Below, piece by piece: positions 1-5,265 of a DNA stretch of 5,265 bases. The number at the start of each line of letters is the position of its first letter. The first letter of the stretch is position 1. The notes under the pieces are model-generated. The model was not told where the DNA came from and searched no databases. It was given only the letters and a program-made list of their open reading frames with translations. This DNA is from Bacteroidales bacterium (lineage in GTDB: Bacteria; Bacteroidota; Bacteroidia; Bacteroidales; VadinHA17), in NCBI GenBank assembly GCA_015486475.1, contig WFRO01000012.1:1-5265 (forward strand). The letters run 5' to 3'. Made by a program: the position numbers and the translations under genes.

Positions 1-80
1 CGATGAATGATGAAGGGCGAAGGAAGTGCGAAGCTCGATGCTCGAATAACTTTGAACTGTGAACTGTGAACTGTGAACTG
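1..80. repeat. Degenerate heptamer array upstream of the larA-like gene
   Basis: The whole leader can be read in a 7-base register from position 1. The last part, 54-80, is nearly perfect: GAACTGT three times and then GAACTG. Earlier units (1-7, 8-14, 15-21, 50-56) keep a terminal GAA with variable bases before it, and units at 22-49 are more diverged; around 34-46 two CTCGAnn units look like the opposite orientation of the GAG-ending units found after gnd. The array stops 2 bases before the ATG at 83, so it occupies the space where a ribosome binding site would be, and no Shine-Dalgarno is visible. It probably continues beyond the left edge. Its function is unknown; replication slippage is the simplest origin. 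Confidence 0.8.
47..54 (+). promoter_or_regulatory. Possible Bacteroidota -7 promoter element
   Basis: TAACTTTG matches the Bacteroides -7 consensus TAnnTTTG exactly, and would start a transcript about 20 bases before the ATG at 83. No TTTG -33 element lies about 19-21 bases upstream, and the match partly overlaps the heptamer array, so it may be chance. If it is not real, the operon promoter lies left of the window. Confidence 0.2.
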
Positions 81-82
81 CT

Positions 83-1369
83 ATGATATATTTTGAGAAA
101 GGATCTGCGACGGCCGTGCTCAGCGGGGAGGATCTGCGGCAGGGGCTGCAGGAGGCGCTGGAGCGCGCCGGCACCTTCCGCAAGGTGCTGGTCATACCGC
201 CCGACATGACGCGTTTTCATTCGCGGGCGGGGGAGTTGACGCAGTACGCTTACGACTACTTCGGCGAGGCGCTCACCGACATCCTGCCGGCGCTGGGCAC
301 CCACAGTCCCATGACGGAGGAGCAGTTGCAGGCCATGTTCGGCGACCTGCCACGCAGTCTCTTCCGGGTACACAACTGGCGTGAGGATGTGATCACCCTC
401 GGCGAGGTGCCCGGCGACTATATCCGGGAGGTCACGGAAGGACGGCTCTCCTTTGCCTGGCCGGCACAGGTGAACCGTCTCCTGCGCGAGGGCGGCCACG
501 ACCTGATCCTCTCGCCGGGACAGGTGGTGCCCCATGAGGTGATCGGCATGGCCAACTACAACAAGAATATCTTCGTAGGCACAGGCGGGTACGAAGGGAT
601 CAACAAAAGCCATTTCCTGGGAGCTGTCTATGGTATGGAGCGTATCATGGGCCGGGCCGATAATCCGGTGCGGTCGGTGCTCAACAAAGCCTCGGAGATG
701 TTCGGCTCCCTGCTGCCACCCATCCTTTATGTGCTGACCGTCCTGGGTCCTGACGAGGAAGGCAACCTCGTAACCCGCGGACTCTTCATCGGCGACGACC
801 ACGAGACCTTCTACCATGCCGCCGCCCTCTCGGCAGAGGTAAACATCACCCTGCTGGACCGGCCCCTCGACAAGGTGGTGGTGTACCTCGACCCGGTCGA
901 GTATAAAAGCACCTGGCTGGGCAACAAAGCCATCTACCGCACCCGCATGGCCCTGGCCGACGGCGGCGAGCTGATCGTCCTGGCCCCCGGCGTACGCGAG
1001 TTCGGCGAAGACAAAGAGATCGACCGGCTCATCCGCAAATACGGGTACTACGGCACCGACATCATCCTCACACAGACGGAGAACCATGCCGACCTGGCGG
1101 GCAACCTGGCTGCCGCCGCCCACCTCATCCACGGATCGTCGGAAGGCCGTTTCCGCATCACCTACTGCCCGGGCCATCTCTCCCGCGAAGAGATCGAACA
1201 GGCGGGATTTACTTATGGAGACCTGCAGGAGATGCAGAAAAAGTACGACATCACCGCCCTGCGGGATGGTTACAACACCCTGCCCGGAGGAGAGGAGATC
1301 TTCTACATCTCCAACCCGGCGCTGGGACTGTGGGCCGAAAGAAAAAAATTTGAAGATCCTGCCGCATGA
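83..1369 (+). CDS. LarA-family nickel-pincer racemase/epimerase (DUF2088-type)
   Basis: This 428-residue soluble protein belongs to the lactate racemase LarA family, close to the 424 or so residues usual for it. LarA enzymes use a nickel-pincer nucleotide to move a hydride on and off the 2-carbon of a hydroxyacid. The key residues can be placed: D41 and R44 in a DMTR motif (D72/R75 of Lactobacillus plantarum LarA), H74 in GTHSPMTEE (H108), H151 after a proline (H174), K161 (the lysine that anchors the cofactor, K184) and H177 (nickel ligand H200). The H-10-K-16-H spacing equals that of LarA. The residues just before the lysine are NYN rather than the usual small GGA/GGR. The natural substrate cannot be read from sequence; neighbours suggest a sugar acid rather than lactate. 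Cofactor genes larB, larC and larE are not in the window. The stop overlaps the next start by 4 bases. No signal peptide is seen. Confidence 0.88.
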   Translation: MIYFEKGSATAVLSGEDLRQGLQEALERAGTFRKVLVIPPDMTRFHSRAGELTQYAYDYFGEALTDILPALGTHSPMTEEQLQAMFGDLPRSLFRVHNWREDVITLGEVPGDYIREVTEGRLSFAWPAQVNRLLREGGHDLILSPGQVVPHEVIGMANYNKNIFVGTGGYEGINKSHFLGAVYGMERIMGRADNPVRSVLNKASEMFGSLLPPILYVLTVLGPDEEGNLVTRGLFIGDDHETFYHAAALSAEVNITLLDRPLDKVVVYLDPVEYKSTWLGNKAIYRTRMALADGGELIVLAPGVREFGEDKEIDRLIRKYGYYGTDIILTQTENHADLAGNLAAAAHLIHGSSEGRFRITYCPGHLSREEIEQAGFTYGDLQEMQKKYDITALRDGYNTLPGGEEIFYISNPALGLWAERKKFEDPAA

Positions 1370-2406
1370 AACAGATCAACTGGGGCATCATCGGCTGCGG
1401 CAATGTGACCGAGAAGAAGAGCGGACCTGCCTTCAACAAGGTGGAAGGATCGCGGCTGGTGGCCGTCATGAGGCGTGACGGCACCAAAGCGGCCGCCTAT
1501 GCCCGCCGCCACGGGGTGCCCCGCTGGTATGACAAAGCAAAGGATCTCATCCGTGACCCGGAGGTCAACGCCGTTTATGTGGCCACCCCTCCCTCCACCC
1601 ATGCGGAGTATGCCATCGCCGCCATGCACGCGGGGAAAGCCGTCTATGTGGAGAAACCCATGGCCCGCACGTGGGCCGAATGCCGGGAGATGAACAAGGT
1701 GGCGGAGGAGACCGGCATGCCCCTCTTTGTGGCCTATTACCGCCGGCGCCTGCCGGGATTCCTGAAGGTGAAGGAGTGGCTGGAGACCGGCCGCATCGGT
1801 GAGCCCCGCCTGGTGAGCGTGCGCCTGCTGCTGCCGCCACGGCCTGAAGACCTTGACCGCGACCATCTGCCATGGCGCGTGAAGCCGGAGATCTCCGGCG
1901 CCGGCTATTTCTACGACCTGGCCTCCCACACACTGGACATCCTCGACTATTTCTTCGGGCCCATAGAGATAAAAGAAGTGCAGTCGGTGGTGAAAAACAT
2001 GGCCGGACTCTACGATGCCGAAGACACCGTACTGGCCCACTTCACCTTCGCATCGGGTGTGGCCGGCGAGGGCATGTGGCACTTTGCCGCCGCCCCTTCA
2101 GACAAGACCGATACGATCATTATCTACGGCTCCGAAGGATCGATCCGGTACTCGACCTTCGAGGTGATCCCTGTGCGGCTGGTGACGGAAAAAGGAGAAG
2201 AACTATATCATTACAAAAACCCGGAAAACATACAATACAACCTGATCCGCAGCATTGTCGAGACGTTGCAGGGCAAAGCCGGTGCGTGTCCCAGCACGGG
2301 CCTCACCGCCGCCCGCACCAACCGCGTGCTGGAAGAAATCGTGAAGCCATATTATCATCCCGACTCTAACTCCACACTCCAAACTCCACACTCCAAACTT
2401 CCATGA
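1366..2406 (+). CDS. Gfo/Idh/MocA-family NAD(P)-dependent oxidoreductase
   Basis: A 346-residue two-domain dehydrogenase. The N-terminal Rossmann fold opens with GIIGCGN at 7-13, followed by VYVATPPSTHAEYA near 70-82 and the family hallmark EKP at 96-98, whose lysine normally takes part in catalysis. The C-terminal alpha/beta domain carries the pattern G-x5-D-x3-H-x2-D at 178-191 (D184, H188, D191), the usual substrate and catalytic site. Family members oxidise or reduce sugars, inositols and related polyols; the substrate here is not recognisable. The start at 1366 overlaps the preceding stop as ATGA, implying translational coupling. The conserved fold appears to end near residue 330 (VLEEIVKPYY). 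Residues 333-346 are encoded by a heptamer repeat array, so the tail is probably a late addition. The stop overlaps the pdxB start by 4 bases. Family assignment is firm; specific role is open. Confidence 0.92.
   Translation: MKQINWGIIGCGNVTEKKSGPAFNKVEGSRLVAVMRRDGTKAAAYARRHGVPRWYDKAKDLIRDPEVNAVYVATPPSTHAEYAIAAMHAGKAVYVEKPMARTWAECREMNKVAEETGMPLFVAYYRRRLPGFLKVKEWLETGRIGEPRLVSVRLLLPPRPEDLDRDHLPWRVKPEISGAGYFYDLASHTLDILDYFFGPIEIKEVQSVVKNMAGLYDAEDTVLAHFTFASGVAGEGMWHFAAAPSDKTDTIIIYGSEGSIRYSTFEVIPVRLVTEKGEELYHYKNPENIQYNLIRSIVETLQGKAGACPSTGLTAARTNRVLEEIVKPYYHPDSNSTLQTPHSKLP
2363..2402. repeat. Heptamer array inside the 3' end of the oxidoreductase gene
   Basis: Six units follow one another: ACTCTA, then ACTCCAC and ACTCCAA alternating twice, then ACTTCC, ending immediately before the pdxB ATG. 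Read on the minus strand the units are TTGGAGT and GTGGAGT, the same family as the array after gnd; 2383-2401 is a perfect 19-base inverted copy of 4991-5009. The array is read in frame as the last 14 residues of the upstream protein and also fills the pdxB translation initiation region, with no Shine-Dalgarno. Confidence 0.9.
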
Positions 2407-3533
2407 AGATCGTAGCCGACGATAAGATCCCGTTCCTGAGAGGTGTCCTCGAGCCGTACGCTGAGGTGGTCTATCTCCCCGGCGCCCGCATCAACCGCGC
2501 GGCGGTGCGTGATGCCGACGCCCTGATCGTCCGCACCCGCACCCGCATCGACCGCCCGCTGCTGGAGGGCTCACGGGTGCAGTTCATCGCCACGGCCACC
2601 ATCGGCTTTGATCACATCGACATACCTTACCTGGAGGAGGCCCGCATCGCCTGGACCAATGCGCCCGGCTGCAACTCCGGTTCGGTGATGCAATACATCG
2701 CCGCAGCGCTCTCGCACCTGTCGGAGCAGAGAGGTTTCTCCTTCCGGAACACCACCCTGGGCGTCGTGGGCGTGGGGCACGTAGGCTCCAAAGTGGCCCG
2801 CATGGCAGAGCTGCTGGGCATGGAGGTGTTGCTCAACGACCCGCCGCGCCGGCGTGCCGAAGGTGACGGGGAATTTATCTCCCTGCCCCGTCTCCTGGAG
2901 GCTGCCGATATCATCACCCTGCACGTCCCCCTCAACCGGGAAGGCAAAGACCGTACGCTGGGCATGGTAGATGCCTTCTTCCTCAGCCGCATGAAACCCG
3001 GCGCCATCCTGATCAACAGCTCCCGCGGCCCCGTCATCGTGGATGCTGTGGTGAAAGAGGCCCTCCGCAACGTGCACCTGGGAGGCGCCGTCCTGGACGT
3101 GTGGAACCACGAGCCGCACATAGACAAGGAGCTTCTGGCGCTGACCGACCTGGCCACTCCCCACATCGCCGGATACTCGGTGGACGGCAAGGCCAACGGC
3201 ACCGCCATGTCGGTGCAGACCCTGGCCCGGCACTTCGGCCTGCCCCTGACAGAATGGTTCCCCGGACAGCTACCGCCGCCTGAAAAGCCGGTGATACGGC
3301 TCTCGTCAAAAGAGATCAACCGCGAAGAGGCGCTGCGCAAGGCCATCCTCCACACCTACCCCATCTGGAGGGATGACAAAACGCTGCGGGAGTCACCGGA
3401 GCGGTTCGAGGAGCTGCGGGGCAACTACCCCGTACGCAGAGAGTTCCAAAACTACTCCGTACAACTGGATCCCCCTCATGAAGAAATGGAAAAGATCTTC
3501 AGAGAATTGAAGTTTAACATACTAAATACTTAA
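2403..3533 (+). CDS. pdxB: 4-phosphoerythronate dehydrogenase
   Basis: PdxB oxidises 4-phospho-D-erythronate to 2-oxo-3-hydroxy-4-phosphobutanoate, the second step of the DXP-dependent pyridoxal phosphate pathway, in the cytoplasm. The 376-residue protein follows E. coli PdxB along its length. It starts MKIVADDKIP like MKILVDENMP, which fixes the start. It has GVGHVG at 123-128 for NAD binding with D146 as the likely ribose-binding acid, and the D-2-hydroxyacid dehydrogenase triad at R208, E237 and H254, the same numbering as E. coli. PdxB-specific marks are ATIGFDHID near 65-73, APGCN at 87-91, HIAGYS-DGKA-GT near 254-267, and a C-terminal dimerisation region with WRDD and FEELRGNYPVRREF (322-348). 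This C-terminal part separates it from SerA and other relatives. It begins inside the stop of the preceding gene and ends 4 bases before gnd, so it is likely co-translated with both. Confidence 0.95.
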   Translation: MKIVADDKIPFLRGVLEPYAEVVYLPGARINRAAVRDADALIVRTRTRIDRPLLEGSRVQFIATATIGFDHIDIPYLEEARIAWTNAPGCNSGSVMQYIAAALSHLSEQRGFSFRNTTLGVVGVGHVGSKVARMAELLGMEVLLNDPPRRRAEGDGEFISLPRLLEAADIITLHVPLNREGKDRTLGMVDAFFLSRMKPGAILINSSRGPVIVDAVVKEALRNVHLGGAVLDVWNHEPHIDKELLALTDLATPHIAGYSVDGKANGTAMSVQTLARHFGLPLTEWFPGQLPPPEKPVIRLSSKEINREEALRKAILHTYPIWRDDKTLRESPERFEELRGNYPVRREFQNYSVQLDPPHEEMEKIFRELKFNILNT

Positions 3534-3537
3534 AAAA

Positions 3538-4989
<1,452 letters not shown>

Positions 4990-4990
4990 A

Positions 4991-5066
4991 GAAGTTTGGA
5001 GTGTGGAGTGTGGAGTGCCTGGAGTTAAAAGTTATGAGTTTAGAGTATCGAGTATCGAGTTTGCGG
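4991..5066. repeat. Heptamer array directly after gnd
   Basis: Starting one base after the gnd stop, the sequence runs in 7-base units ending in GAG: TTTGGAG at 4995-5001, TGTGGAG twice (5002-5015), a 9-base unit with a 2-base insertion (5016-5024), TTAAAAG, TTATGAG, TTTAGAG, TATCGAG twice (5046-5059) and a decayed unit to 5066. The consensus is close to TnTnGAG. The first 19 bases (4991-5009) are a perfect inverted copy of 2383-2401. It is the same family as the CTGTGAA units at 50-77. The sequence just after it (5061-5074) can form a 5-base stem, TTGCG with CGCAA, around a GTCT loop, but no T-run follows. Confidence 0.85.
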
Positions 5067-5094
5067 TCTCGCAACCCTTAAAATTACAAACATA

Positions 5095-5154
5095 ATATAC
5101 CTATTTAAATAGGTATTAAAATAGGTAATTTAATAGATATTTAAATACCTATTT
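5095..5154. repeat. Five-unit 12-base AT-rich dyad array upstream of uxaC
   Basis: Five back-to-back 12-base units occupy 5095-5106, 5107-5118, 5119-5130, 5131-5142 and 5143-5154. The consensus is AAATA-SS-TATTT, which is self-complementary except for the central two bases: CC in units 1 and 5, GG in units 2 and 3, GA in unit 4. Because neighbouring units differ in the centre, larger palindromes arise: 5097-5116 is a perfect 20-base palindrome, and 5132-5153 is a 22-base palindrome with one mismatched pair. Its location 45 bases upstream of uxaC suggests a regulator binding array or promoter-associated element. I do not recognise it as the site of a named regulator. Confidence 0.75.
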
Positions 5155-5158
5155 TTTT
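5118..5158 (+). terminator. Weak hairpin with T-run, possible terminator
   Basis: Bases 5118-5127 pair perfectly with 5146-5155, and 5129-5133 pair with 5141-5145 after a one-base bulge, leaving a 7-base loop (5134-5140). Seven T residues run 5152-5158, but four of them are in the stem. The stem has only two G-C pairs, so a DNA-binding array is the better explanation; if it terminates, it would separate the gnd operon from uxaC. Confidence 0.22.
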
Positions 5159-5199
5159 AGAGAACTAAATTTAAGAATACATTTTAAAAAGATGGAAAA

Positions 5200-5265
5200 A
5201 TGAGATCATTTCTGGACGACAATTTCTTGTTACAGAACAAGACGGCAGAGCGGCTGTACCATGAC
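5200..5265 (+). CDS. uxaC: Glucuronate isomerase, N-terminal fragment (cut by window edge)
   Basis: Only the first 22 codons are present and the frame is open to the last base. The peptide reads MRSFLDDNFLLQNKTAERLYHD, close to the start of Bacteroidales UxaC, which as I recall opens with a hydrophilic run, then DENFLLQ, then A-x-x-LYHD. UxaC interconverts D-glucuronate with D-fructuronate and galacturonate with tagaturonate, the entry step of hexuronate breakdown; its metal-binding residues would lie beyond the edge. The ATG at 5200 is chosen because the match begins there and it follows AGATGGAAAA, an A-rich leader with a weak GG. It lies 210 bases after gnd behind an AT-rich region, so it is probably a separate transcription unit. 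The identification rests on a short stretch. Confidence 0.75.
   Translation, partial: MRSFLDDNFLLQNKTAERLYHD

Noticed and set aside
54..80. Heptamer arrays as CRISPR repeats
   Set aside because: Units are 7 bases with no spacers, so this is a simple tandem repeat.
1303..2082. Minus-strand open frame of 259 codons opposite the oxidoreductase
   Set aside because: Low-information His/Gly/Ala-rich translation opposite a gene with clear family motifs; no initiation context or homology seen.
2571..3355. Two minus-strand open frames opposite pdxB
   Set aside because: Both are antisense shadows of a full-length PdxB with intact catalytic residues.
5061..5074. Hairpin TTGCG-GTCT-CGCAA as gnd terminator
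   Set aside because: The stem is only 5 base pairs and is followed by CCCTTAAAA rather than a T-run, so it does not meet a rho-independent terminator.
5155..5185. TTTT plus 19 bases plus TACATTTT as a Bacteroidota promoter for uxaC
   Set aside because: Both boxes lack the final G of TTTG and TAnnTTTG, and the implied start would leave a leader of under 10 bases; AT-rich sequence makes such partial matches easy.

Overview
The gene content and the gene ends point to a member of the Bacteroidota, most likely Bacteroidales. Predicted proteins read like Bacteroidales versions of PdxB, Gnd and UxaC, start codons are preceded by A-rich or repeat sequence rather than a clear Shine-Dalgarno, and GC-rich genes alternate with a very AT-rich intergenic stretch. 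The placement is an inference from protein resemblance, not from a marker gene.

Layout: positions 1-82 are a degenerate 7-base repeat array running up to the first start codon. Four plus-strand genes follow as a tightly packed probable operon: a LarA-family nickel-pincer racemase/epimerase (83-1369), a Gfo/Idh/MocA oxidoreductase (1366-2406), 4-phosphoerythronate dehydrogenase pdxB (2403-3533) and decarboxylating 6-phosphogluconate dehydrogenase gnd (3538-4989). The first two junctions are 4-base ATGA overlaps and the third is a 4-base gap. The 210-base gap 4990-5199 holds a second heptamer-array type of tail followed by a 60-base AT-rich array of five 12-base units. The window ends 22 codons into a gene that reads as glucuronate isomerase uxaC (5200 to the edge).

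The genes share a theme of sugar-acid and hydroxyacid chemistry. LarA-family enzymes racemise or epimerise 2-hydroxyacids. Gfo/Idh enzymes oxidise or reduce sugars and polyols. PdxB oxidises 4-phosphoerythronate, Gnd oxidises 6-phosphogluconate, and UxaC starts hexuronate catabolism. The pdxB-gnd pairing is notable because the PdxB substrate is a known inhibitor of 6-phosphogluconate dehydrogenase.

The least ordinary content is non-coding. Three related heptamer arrays sit exactly at gene ends, one of them translated as the C-terminal tail of the oxidoreductase. A separate five-unit 12-base array lies upstream of uxaC. No RNA genes, CRISPR array or insertion sequence were seen.
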